NCBI GenBank assembly: GCA_002427015.1
Contig: DIPE01000034.1
Coordinates: 1 to 6,316 of the forward strand
Direction of reading: 5' to 3'
Length of the DNA: 6,316 nucleotides
DNA from: Firmicutes bacterium UBA5496
Lineage (GTDB): Bacteria > Bacillota > Proteinivoracia > UBA4975
The notes under the pieces: generated by a model
Database searches by the model: none
What the model was told of the DNA's origin: nothing
Seen by the model: only the letters and a program-made list of their open reading frames with translations
Program-made: the position numbers and the translations under genes
Shown here: piece by piece, positions 1 to 4,836 of the stretch
Position numbering within the stretch: position 1 is the first letter of the stretch
How the letters are laid out: every line of letters begins with the position of its first letter

Positions 1-99
1 ACAATAGGGCTGTCACAGGAGCGCCAGCTCCTTTTTGGACTTGTAGAGCCACTTTTTTCGAAAAAAAAGCTGCCTTCTACAGGCCTGCCGTCGTTTTGA
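1..99 (+). CDS. Possible C-terminal tail of a plus-strand gene (partial)
   Basis: Reading plus-strand frame 1 from the window edge gives 32 open codons and then TGA at 97-99. The last residues read LVEPLFSKKKLPSTGLPSF. Nothing in it is a motif I recognise. In favour: the frame is open, its codon use is not unusual, and a convergent gene ending here would face the terminator of the minus-strand operon. Against: an open run of this length arises often by chance, and a strong minus-strand promoter at 110-138 points into this stretch. It may therefore be leader sequence of a leftward transcript instead. Only the neighbouring sequence can decide. Confidence 0.25.
   Translation, partial: TIGLSQERQLLFGLVEPLFSKKKLPSTGLPSF
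17..36 (+). terminator. Short hairpin followed by T run (weak terminator candidate)
   Basis: AGGAGC (17-22), a GCCA loop and GCTCCT (27-32) form a 6-bp stem followed by TTTT on the plus strand. It could terminate a plus-strand transcript, but the stem is short, and it would lie inside the possible coding tail ending at 99. Read on the minus strand, the same hairpin buries an AAGGAG Shine-Dalgarno-like sequence ahead of a GTG at 16-14. That is an alternative use if a leftward gene begins at the window edge. Confidence 0.25.
42..83. repeat. Imperfect inverted repeat with a perfect T6CGA6 core
   Basis: The 14-base palindrome TTTTTTCGAAAAAA (53-66) is flanked by AGC...GCT and then by TTGTAGA (42-48) facing TCTACAG (76-82). 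The whole forms a long imperfect hairpin on either strand. Phased A/T tracts of this kind can bend DNA, and in RNA the structure could act as a leader hairpin. No family is recognised. Confidence 0.45.
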
Positions 100-109
100 C
101 GACTTTTAT

Positions 110-138
110 AATCTAACATACCCAAAATCATTTGTCAA
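110..138 (-). promoter_or_regulatory. Sigma-A-type promoter pointing left, out of the window
   Basis: On the minus strand there is a perfect -35 TTGACA (138-133), a 17-base spacer, and -10 TAGATT (115-110) preceded by TG one base upstream (extended -10). Transcription would begin near 103, just beyond the end of the kor operon. The first transcribed bases would form a small hairpin (GTCGT at 103-99 pairing with ACGAC at 94-90), followed by a structured AT-rich leader. The target gene would lie off the left edge. Confidence 0.5.
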
Positions 139-182
139 CAAGGAATCTCTTAACATTAATGCTTTATTTTTTTCAACACGGG

Positions 183-213
183 AAAAATGAGGGGCGGCTA
201 TGCCGCCCTCATT
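183..213 (-). terminator. Intrinsic terminator of the kor operon
   Basis: On the minus strand a 12-bp stem (213-202 against 198-186, with one bulged G and a 3-base loop) is rich in GC and is followed by TTTTT (187-183). It begins one base after the stop codon of the ferredoxin subunit gene. It should end transcription of the five-gene operon. Confidence 0.85.
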
Positions 214-214
214 C

Positions 215-475
215 CTATTTATCTTCCTTTTTAACAATGCGAATTGCCGCATCAGGGCAAACCATTTCACAGGTCTTGCAGGCAATACATTTATCCTGGT
301 CATTGGTGCACACTGCAGGTGTGCCATAGACTCCTAAATCGGTTGACCACACGATTATTTTAACAGGACATTTTTGCATACACAGACCGCAGCCTTTACA
401 CAGTTCCGGGAACAGATTAAAGCTGGCTTTCTTGCCATCTTGGGTCAGAGCAATTTTTTTTGCCGCTTCTGCCAT
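215..475 (-). CDS. korD: Ferredoxin-like subunit (2x[4Fe-4S]) of 2-oxoacid:ferredoxin oxidoreductase
   Basis: This 86-residue protein carries electrons from the oxidoreductase to free ferredoxin through two cubane clusters. Two complete CxxCxxCxxxCP motifs are visible: Cys26, 29, 32, 36 and Cys63, 66, 69, 73, the first preceded by LFPELCKGCG. A short lysine-rich N-terminal arm precedes them, as is common in delta-type subunits of these enzymes, and there is no signal peptide, so it is cytoplasmic. I chose ATG at 475 rather than the in-frame GTG at 484 because the Shine-Dalgarno AGGGGGTGA overlaps that GTG and is well spaced from the ATG. It is the last gene of the operon, 12 bases after the gamma subunit stop, and ends just before the terminator. 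The delta/KorD name rests on context; by itself it is a generic dicluster ferredoxin. Confidence 0.9.
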   Translation of the reverse strand: MAEAAKKIALTQDGKKASFNLFPELCKGCGLCMQKCPVKIIVWSTDLGVYGTPAVCTNDQDKCIACKTCEMVCPDAAIRIVKKEDK

Positions 476-480
476 TTGCT

Positions 481-489
481 TCACCCCCT
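481..489 (-). promoter_or_regulatory. Shine-Dalgarno deciding the ferredoxin subunit start
   Basis: AGGGGGTGA differs by one base from the full anti-16S complement AGGAGGTGA. It overlaps the stop codon of the gamma subunit gene, so the two are probably translationally coupled. Its position fits initiation at ATG 475 and would be too close for GTG 484, which lies inside it. Confidence 0.75.
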
Positions 490-1147
490 AAACCAGCCGC
501 TCTACCAGGCTCATGCCTTTGTCCAGAGCCTTGTAGTTTAGGTCTCTCAGAGCCGGGTTCTTGTCGAACTTGGCGCCAAGCTTTGCTTCAATGGCTTCTT
601 TGATGCGGTCCAAAGGCACCACAGCGGTAGCCTTGAGCAAGGTGCCGAGAATAATAATGTTAAAAACCCGGGGATGCAATTCGTTTTTAGCGATATCGTT
701 GGCAGGTATGCCAATAATATTGGCTGCATTATCCGGCAGCTGCACTTGGTCCTTAACTTTGCTTTCATCGATAAGCTCAGTGGTACGTTGAGACCTTGGA
801 TCCGCCTCCACTGCTTGTATACCCATGGCGCGTTCATCAATTTCTGCTGCAGCTACAAGAGAATCATCGTAAATAAAGGTAGTTCTTTCATCCACATATT
901 GGAGGGTGCGATTGACGGCCCGATTGCTCAGGGCAACGACAATGTCAGCTTTGGGGAATTTAGGCGAGCCAATGCGCTTGTCATCAATCTGGACAAAAGC
1001 GATGGATACTCCTCCCCGCTGCTCAACGCCAAAATTGGGGATATAAATGACTTCTTTGCCCTCGGCATTTGCTGATTCTGCCAGAATATTGGCGACAACC
1101 TGGACACCCTGACCGCCTTCTCCGGCAAGGACTATTCTGATTGCCAA
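488..1147 (-). CDS. korC: 2-oxoacid:ferredoxin oxidoreductase, gamma subunit
   Basis: This 219-residue protein is the gamma (domain III type) subunit of a 2-oxoacid:ferredoxin oxidoreductase, the part that helps bind CoA. The family signature GEGGQGV is at residues 9-15. The conserved PNFG and EQRGG elements follow at 37-46, and the NIIILGTLL segment near the C-terminus (about 163-171) is also typical. It is longer than the usual 180-190 residues; the extra length appears to be a charged stretch around 95-150. The start is TTG at 1147: a perfect AGGAGG sits 9 bases upstream, and the fold's first strand begins at once (MAIRIVLAGEGGQG). It starts one base after the beta subunit stop codon, so coupling is likely. 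By itself the family (POR gamma) does not reveal the substrate. Confidence 0.93.
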   Translation of the reverse strand: MAIRIVLAGEGGQGVQVVANILAESANAEGKEVIYIPNFGVEQRGGVSIAFVQIDDKRIGSPKFPKADIVVALSNRAVNRTLQYVDERTTFIYDDSLVAAAEIDERAMGIQAVEADPRSQRTTELIDESKVKDQVQLPDNAANIIGIPANDIAKNELHPRVFNIIILGTLLKATAVVPLDRIKEAIEAKLGAKFDKNPALRDLNYKALDKGMSLVERLV

Positions 1148-1148
1148 G

Positions 1149-1916
1149 CTACTTCTCCTCCTTTTGGCCGGGAACTTTAAATTCGCCTACGTGGAAATAT
1201 TCGGCCATGTCCTTTTCGACAAAGTTCCAAGTGTTCTCGGCATTGGTTCTCCAGTTGGTGGGGCAGCTGGACATAACTTCAACAAAGGAAAAACCATTGC
1301 CATCTATCTGGTTTTGAATGGCCTTTTTCAAGTATTTTTTCAGCTGCCGGAGGTTAGCGATGCTGCCTCTGGCTACGTATGCGCCTTCCCTGGCGATAGC
1401 AGCTACCATTTCAGGTCCCAGGGTAGGATAACCGGTCTCTTCGGGGTCACGGCCATAAGGAGTGGTCTCTGTCTTTTGGCCGGGCAAGGTGGTGGGGGCC
1501 ATCTGGCCGCCAGTCATTCCATAGTTGGTGTTATTGATGAGTATTGCCGTCACCTTTTCGTTTCTTGTGGCAGAGTTGACCAGGTGCTGAGCTCCGATAG
1601 CATAACCGCCACCGTCACCCATATAGGCAATGCCGATTATTTCAGGCCGGGCCCTTTTAATACCGGTAATAACCGGAGTGGTGCGGCCATGATGGGTTTG
1701 CACTGAATCTAGATTAAAGAAGTCCCAGGACAGGAGAGAGCATCCGATGTCACAACCGAATACGACTTTGTCCTGAATACCCAGCTCGTCAATTGCCTCA
1801 CCCAACATTTTTAGGGCAAGGCCGTGACCGCAGCCAGGGCAGAATTTATGGGGTTTGGTTTCGGCATTCCAGCATTTTGGCATATTTGGAGCTAAAGCGA
1901 TTTCCTCACGAGTCAT
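1149..1916 (-). CDS. korB: 2-oxoacid:ferredoxin oxidoreductase, beta subunit (TPP-binding)
   Basis: This 255-residue catalytic subunit binds thiamine pyrophosphate and a [4Fe-4S] cluster and forms the active site with the alpha subunit. The N-terminal FCPGCGHG (Cys26, Cys29), Cys55 and Cys59 in the GCDIGCS stretch and Cys218 in SSCPTNW supply the candidate cluster ligands. The TPP/Mg motif starts with GDG at residues 100-102 and ends with NNTNYGMTGGQ (128-138), and HHGR (75-78) is the conserved active-site segment. Length and layout match KorB/VorA-type subunits. ATG 1916 has GGGAGG 8 bases upstream, inside the end of the alpha gene, whose stop lies 5 bases before this start. The subunit resembles the KorB branch more than pyruvate PorB, which carries a longer C-terminal extension. 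Substrate is inferred, not proven. Confidence 0.95.
   Translation of the reverse strand: MTREEIALAPNMPKCWNAETKPHKFCPGCGHGLALKMLGEAIDELGIQDKVVFGCDIGCSLLSWDFFNLDSVQTHHGRTTPVITGIKRARPEIIGIAYMGDGGGYAIGAQHLVNSATRNEKVTAILINNTNYGMTGGQMAPTTLPGQKTETTPYGRDPEETGYPTLGPEMVAAIAREGAYVARGSIANLRQLKKYLKKAIQNQIDGNGFSFVEVMSSCPTNWRTNAENTWNFVEKDMAEYFHVGEFKVPGQKEEK
1157..1162 (-). promoter_or_regulatory. Perfect Shine-Dalgarno supporting the TTG start of the gamma subunit
   Basis: AGGAGG on the minus strand lies within the last codons of the beta subunit gene and 9 bases before TTG 1147. Its strength compensates for the weak start codon and fixes the gamma start. Confidence 0.75.
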
Positions 1917-1921
1917 GGCTC

Positions 1922-3010
1922 TTACCTCCCTTCCTTAATCCGGTCGACGATTTCTTCGGCGGTGACGCCGGCGCCGGGACGAAGCAGAGTGTCAATGGGC
2001 TTATCCATGCCATACAGGCTTTGTTTCACAAGTTTCAAGAACTGGCCGTAGGCGGATTCAACTACCAGGATGCGCTTGGCCTTTGCCGCCGCCCGGCGCA
2101 TCTGCTCTTCAGGCATAGGCCTGAGGGTTACTGGCCGGAAATGGCCGGCGCGAATTCCTTCATCCTTAAGGAGAGGGAGAGCGCCCTGGGCAGACCTGGA
2201 GACGACGCCGTGGGCAAGAATGAGGACATCCATTTCAGCATCGGTATCGAAATCCTGCCACTCGATAATTTCGGAAGCGGCCTTTTCATAGTCCCGGGCG
2301 ATTTCCATTACTACATCATATAGTTCTTCTTCTGTATTATAGGTGTTGCGCAGGTACTGAGCAGGACGATGGATGCCAGGGGTTCCAGGCAGCCCTACCA
2401 GGGGTTCGGTTTTGACCATCTTGATGCCACGTTCTGCAGGGTCGTAAATGGTCAGCGGTTCACGCATTTTTGCCTGATAACCGTCACCCAAGACAAAGGT
2501 GGGGAATCTGTACTTCCAGGCAGTATTAAATGCTTTGATGGTGTAATCGTACAAATCCTGATGGCCAGCTGTGGAATAGACAATCCGGAAGCCTTCGCCA
2601 TTGCCGCCGTAAGTGGTCATTGTCACTTCCTGCTGAGAATAGATAACGGTGGCAGTAGAGGGGCCACCCCTTTGGGGGATGATGACAACAGTAGGAATCC
2701 GCATCATTTCTGCCATAGACATGGGTTCCTGGAACAAGGTGTTGCCGGGACCGGTGGTGGCGGAAAAGGCTCTCTTGCCGGCAATTACGCCGCCAACCGT
2801 TGTAAATCCAGCGGAAATCTCATCTTCAGTCTGTAAAAATTTTCTTCCATACTTGGGTGCAAGACGGGTCCAGTATTGCATGATGTCGGTCTGGGGCGTA
2901 ATTGGATATCCGTACATGATATCTGCTTCAGCTGCCAGGGCGGCCCAGGCACAAACTTCGTTGCCTGTCATGAACACTCGCCTTTCACCCTTTACAGGCT
3001 TTTCACTCAT
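1922..3010 (-). CDS. korA: 2-oxoacid:ferredoxin oxidoreductase, alpha subunit
   Basis: This 362-residue subunit carries the pyrimidine-binding (domain I) and transketolase C-like (domain II) parts of the enzyme. Together with the beta subunit it decarboxylates a 2-oxoacid to acyl-CoA and reduces ferredoxin. Visible family elements are GYPITPQTDI (34-43), the conserved acidic TEDE (61-64), SATTGPGN (83-90), QRGGPSTAT (113-121) and, in the second domain, FRPVTLRPMPEE (291-302) and VVESAYGQF (316-324). No gamma domain is fused to it, unlike the KorA fusion form; a separate gamma gene follows. An in-frame GTG at 3019 is only one base from the Shine-Dalgarno AGGAGG, so ATG 3010, 10 bases from it, is the likely start. 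The substrate could be 2-oxoglutarate or a branched-chain 2-oxoacid. Confidence 0.94.
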   Translation of the reverse strand: MSEKPVKGERRVFMTGNEVCAWAALAAEADIMYGYPITPQTDIMQYWTRLAPKYGRKFLQTEDEISAGFTTVGGVIAGKRAFSATTGPGNTLFQEPMSMAEMMRIPTVVIIPQRGGPSTATVIYSQQEVTMTTYGGNGEGFRIVYSTAGHQDLYDYTIKAFNTAWKYRFPTFVLGDGYQAKMREPLTIYDPAERGIKMVKTEPLVGLPGTPGIHRPAQYLRNTYNTEEELYDVVMEIARDYEKAASEIIEWQDFDTDAEMDVLILAHGVVSRSAQGALPLLKDEGIRAGHFRPVTLRPMPEEQMRRAAAKAKRILVVESAYGQFLKLVKQSLYGMDKPIDTLLRPGAGVTAEEIVDRIKEGR

Positions 3011-3020
3011 GAATATCACT

Positions 3021-3026
3021 CCTCCT
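3021..3026 (-). promoter_or_regulatory. Shine-Dalgarno deciding the alpha subunit start
   Basis: AGGAGG lies 10 bases upstream of ATG 3010 and only one base from the in-frame GTG at 3019. It therefore supports the ATG and removes three residues from the longest reading. Confidence 0.75.
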
Positions 3027-3050
3027 GGTTGTATTGACCCTAAAAGTTAA

Positions 3051-3074
3051 TGTAAAAGACCGGAATTTACCGGT
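3051..3074 (-). promoter_or_regulatory. Hairpin plus short T run between the NTPase and alpha genes
   Basis: ACCGG (3074-3070), a 6-base loop and CCGGT (3063-3059) are followed on the minus strand by C and TTTT. With only 5 bp and a short, interrupted T run, it is too weak for a full terminator. It sits in the single wide gap (69 bases) of the operon, right after the NTPase stop, and could reduce or partition expression between the NTPase and the enzyme genes. Confidence 0.35.
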
Positions 3075-3079
3075 TCGTC

Positions 3080-3739
3080 TTACCAAAAGGCTTGGGGCAT
3101 AAAGCGTTTGATTACCTTTATGGGATTGCCCATTTTATCTTTGGCAGCAAACTTATCTGCCAGCTCTTGGCATACTGCAGTATATATAACGGGGAGCCCA
3201 AGTTCCCGGGCCGCTGCTGTAATGATCCCAGCGCCTTCTTCAATTACCTCGGGCGTGGTTTCACTGCCAAGGTGGGTATTGTTGATTAAACCATCTACAT
3301 TGCCTAAATCCCTGATATATGTGACAATATCTTCTTTAGTTGCTGTCATGGGGCGAGCGGTGCTGACAACGGCATACACTTTTAAGTCAGGGTCTGCTTC
3401 CGCGCCCTCGATGAGATTAAATATTTTGGCGCCGTGTACCCCATAGCCAATATCCAGCACGATGCTGCCTTCATTTTTCAAGGCCCAAATCATTTCCTGA
3501 TTGAGCAGGGAGCCTGCTTCCCCTAAACCCATGGTTTGTTCAGGAGACCAGGCAATAACATTGAGGCCCATCTCCTGCAAGGCCTTTTTCAGCGGCCGCA
3601 AAGTGTAGAAAGGTTCTACAGTATCTAAATCCACTAAGGTAACTTTTTGATTTTGCCCCAGCAATTCAAGGCTGCGGTTTATGGCATTTTCACTCTTGCC
3701 GCTGGCATATTCACCAACAAATGCTTCTACAACTCTCAC
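3080..3739 (-). CDS. P-loop NTPase (CobQ/MinD-like fold) heading the kor operon, function unknown
   Basis: This protein of about 219 residues has a clean N-terminal Walker A (GEYASGKS, residues 9-16), a VDLDTVEP strand (36-43), a Walker B-like IVLDIGYG (93-100) and a NNTHLG element (153-158) in the position of a base-recognition loop. That layout suits the SIMIBI group of NTPases (CobQ/CobB/MinD/ParA relatives). It lacks the signature lysine of the deviant MinD/ParA Walker A and has no CxxC pair like Mrp/Nbp35 scaffolds. No signal peptide or membrane segment is seen. It is the first gene after the sigma-A promoter and lies 69 bases before the alpha subunit of the oxidoreductase, so a role in assembly, activation or control of that enzyme is inferred. 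GTG 3739 gives a natural first strand (VRVVEAFVGEY). The in-frame TTG at 3760 would add seven residues and cannot be excluded. Confidence 0.85.
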   Translation of the reverse strand: MRVVEAFVGEYASGKSENAINRSLELLGQNQKVTLVDLDTVEPFYTLRPLKKALQEMGLNVIAWSPEQTMGLGEAGSLLNQEMIWALKNEGSIVLDIGYGVHGAKIFNLIEGAEADPDLKVYAVVSTARPMTATKEDIVTYIRDLGNVDGLINNTHLGSETTPEVIEEGAGIITAAARELGLPVIYTAVCQELADKFAAKDKMGNPIKVIKRFMPQAFW

Positions 3740-3770
3740 TGTTTTAATACAGCCCCCCAACCTGTCGCCT

Positions 3771-3800
3771 GTTATAATACAATTCAGGGATTGAGTGTAA
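3771..3800 (-). promoter_or_regulatory. Second, weaker promoter candidate close to the NTPase gene
   Basis: On the minus strand TTACAC (3800-3795), an 18-base spacer and TATAAC (3776-3771) form a possible sigma-A promoter. A transcript from it would start near 3764, leaving a leader of about 25 bases before GTG 3739 but almost none before TTG 3760. If it is real, it favours the shorter NTPase reading. Confidence 0.3.
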
Positions 3801-3814
3801 CAGTTTCGTCACAG
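3797..3814 (-). promoter_or_regulatory. Direct repeat CTGTGAC-GAAA-CTGTTAC, possible operator
   Basis: Two 7-base half-sites, CTGTGAC (3814-3808) and CTGTTAC (3803-3797), repeat with an 11-base period, so both would face the same side of the helix. They lie downstream of the main promoter and at the -35 of the second candidate. Tandem sites with this period are typical of OmpR/PhoB-family response regulators. The regulator is unknown. Confidence 0.3.
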
Positions 3815-3860
3815 TTTTGTTTTTCCGTCATCTGCGGACTATAACAATCAAACCTTAATC

Positions 3861-3890
3861 AGTATAACAGATTTTCGAAATTCTCGTCAA
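3861..3890 (-). promoter_or_regulatory. Sigma-A-type promoter of the NTPase-kor operon
   Basis: On the minus strand -35 TTGACG (3890-3885), an 18-base spacer and -10 TATACT (3866-3861), with TG one base upstream of the -10, make a good extended promoter. It begins four bases after the T run of the DUF2508 terminator. Transcription should start near 3854, giving a leader of roughly 115 bases before GTG 3739. Confidence 0.7.
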
Positions 3891-3893
3891 GGG

Positions 3894-3918
3894 AAAAAAA
3901 ATACCTGCCTATGCAGGT
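3894..3918 (-). terminator. Intrinsic terminator after the DUF2508 gene
   Basis: ACCTGC (3918-3913), an ATAG loop and GCAGGT (3908-3903) are followed by A and eight T residues on the minus strand. The last base of the DUF2508 stop codon is the first base of the stem. It separates the replication/repair genes from the kor operon. Confidence 0.85.
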
Positions 3919-4151
3919 TATTCTTCCCGTAATTGCTTCAATAAATAATTATATCGTCTTTCGGCAGCTTCCAGATTGTTGATCGCCAGGTCTACAAGCT
4001 CCGGATCCTTAACAAACTCAAAATATTCTCTGGCCAATTGCCATTGATCTCTGGCCTGGTTAACCAATTTGTATAGAATCTGTCTCTCCTTGGGCTCACT
4101 GAGATCTTCAGTTTTTTGAGCCCAGGATCTGTTTTTGGTGGCAGCAAACAC
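3918..4151 (-). CDS. yaaL: DUF2508 (YaaL-like) small protein
   Basis: This acidic 77-residue protein is rich in charged residues and leucine and is probably all helical, with a C-terminal half (NNLEAAERRYNYLLKQLREE) that looks like a coiled coil. Length, the conserved ending with Ala-Glu-x-x-Tyr-x-x-Leu-Leu, and position immediately after recR match the DUF2508/YaaL family of Firmicutes, whose role is unknown. GTG 4151 is the only reasonable start: an in-frame TGA lies just upstream and no other start occurs in the first 25 codons. The Shine-Dalgarno is poor (GAGGA is about 12 bases away). The gene is cut off from recR by a terminator and has a sporulation-type promoter match, so it may be expressed separately and weakly in growing cells. 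Confidence 0.8.
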   Translation of the reverse strand: MFAATKNRSWAQKTEDLSEPKERQILYKLVNQARDQWQLAREYFEFVKDPELVDLAINNLEAAERRYNYLLKQLREE

Positions 4152-4172
4152 CTGTCAACACCATCCTCAGTT

Positions 4173-4204
4173 TATTCTATCCGATAGTATTGACTGTTTA
4201 TGCA
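4173..4204 (-). promoter_or_regulatory. Forespore (sigma-F/G-like) promoter candidate for the DUF2508 gene
   Basis: On the minus strand TGCATA (4204-4199), a 16-base spacer and GGATAGAATA (4182-4173) closely follow the sigma-F pattern (WGCATA, about 15 bases, GGNRANAMTW), missing mainly at the R position. The -10 part also contains TAGAAT, a 5/6 match to the sigma-A -10, but no sigma-A -35 lies at the right distance. A short palindrome, CTATCCGATAG (4177-4187), overlaps the -10. The start point would leave a leader of only about 15 bases. Confidence 0.4.
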
Positions 4205-4210
4205 AGATTA

Positions 4211-4238
4211 AACAAAAATCCGCATATTCAGCGGATTT
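4211..4238 (-). terminator. Intrinsic terminator after recR
   Basis: AAATCCGC (4238-4231), a 7-base loop and GCGGATTT (4223-4216) form an 8-bp stem followed on the minus strand by a T-rich run (TTTTTGTTT). The stem overlaps the TAA stop codon of recR. It ends the dnaX-ebfC-recR unit and isolates the DUF2508 gene. Confidence 0.8.
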
Positions 4239-4833
4239 AAATTTGCTGCCTGCCTTCCAAAGCCCTGGCAAGGGTCATCTCATCGGCGTATTCTAAATCC
4301 CCGCCCACAGGCAAGCCATGGGCTATGCGTGTAACCTTAATATTTAAAGGCTTGAGAATTTGCGCCAGGTACATGGCAGTAGCTTCTCCTTGCACATTGG
4401 GGTTTGTAGCGATAATAACCTCCTTAGGAGGGGTGGCTTTGACCCGGGTGAGAAGGGATTTGAGGTTGAGCTGATCAGGGCCAATTCCATCCAAGGGCGA
4501 TATGGCACCATGGAGGACGTGGTACTGACCTCTGTATTCATTAGTGCGTTCCAAAGCAAGGATATCCTTGGATTCCTGGACTACGCAAATATAATTGCTG
4601 TCCCTTTTTGGATCAAGGCAAATAGGACAGGGGTCGCTGTCGGTCATATTGCCGCAGCGGCTGCAGGTAAGCAATTTGGAACGAGCTTCAACTAAGGTGG
4701 CGGCAAAACTGCGCACCTCGGCTTCAGGCATTTTAAGAATATAAAAAGCAAGCCTCTGAGCAGTCTTATTCCCTACCCCGGGCAGCTTCTGAAATTGGGC
4801 AATAAGTCGGGCTAAGCTGTCATAATAACGCAT
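4237..4833 (-). CDS. recR: Recombination mediator protein RecR
   Basis: This 198-residue protein works with RecF and RecO to load RecA on gapped DNA coated with single-strand binding protein. It has the full family layout: an N-terminal helix-hairpin-helix (LPGVGNKTAQRLA, 18-30), a zinc finger with Cys57, Cys60, Cys69 and Cys72, a Toprim domain opening with ICVVQESKD (about 82-90), and the C-terminal GLPVGGDLEYADEMTLARAL signature. Length is normal for the family (about 198-200). ATG 4833 begins with the usual MRYYDSLARLI. It starts 3 bases after the ebfC stop and has no strong Shine-Dalgarno, so it probably relies on coupling to ebfC translation. Confidence 0.97.
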   Translation of the reverse strand: MRYYDSLARLIAQFQKLPGVGNKTAQRLAFYILKMPEAEVRSFAATLVEARSKLLTCSRCGNMTDSDPCPICLDPKRDSNYICVVQESKDILALERTNEYRGQYHVLHGAISPLDGIGPDQLNLKSLLTRVKATPPKEVIIATNPNVQGEATAMYLAQILKPLNIKVTRIAHGLPVGGDLEYADEMTLARALEGRQQI

Positions 4834-4836
4834 TTT

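Noticed and set aside
1..131. Minus-strand frame from ATG 131 open to the left edge
   Set aside because: It has no Shine-Dalgarno, its start lies between the -35 and -10 of the promoter candidate, and the translated residues are unlike a folded protein.
106..327. Minus-strand 73-codon frame overlapping the ferredoxin subunit gene
   Set aside because: It overlaps the second Fe-S cluster coding region out of frame and runs through the operon terminator hairpin; it has no motif and no Shine-Dalgarno.
1164..2323. Long plus-strand open frames opposite korB and korA (for example 1164-1706 and 1793-2323)
   Set aside because: They are antisense to well-supported catalytic subunits, show no recognisable motif, and have low-complexity, frame-shadow composition without good ribosome sites.
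3027..3057. Internal promoter TTTACA-17-TACAAC before korA
   Set aside because: The -10 is poor, and the start point would fall inside the Shine-Dalgarno of korA, leaving no usable ribosome site.
3761..3917. Small gene such as bofA, or an SRP RNA gene, between the NTPase and DUF2508 genes
   Set aside because: The stretch is filled by a terminator, a promoter and a short leader; no open frame of fitting size and no SRP-like structure was seen.
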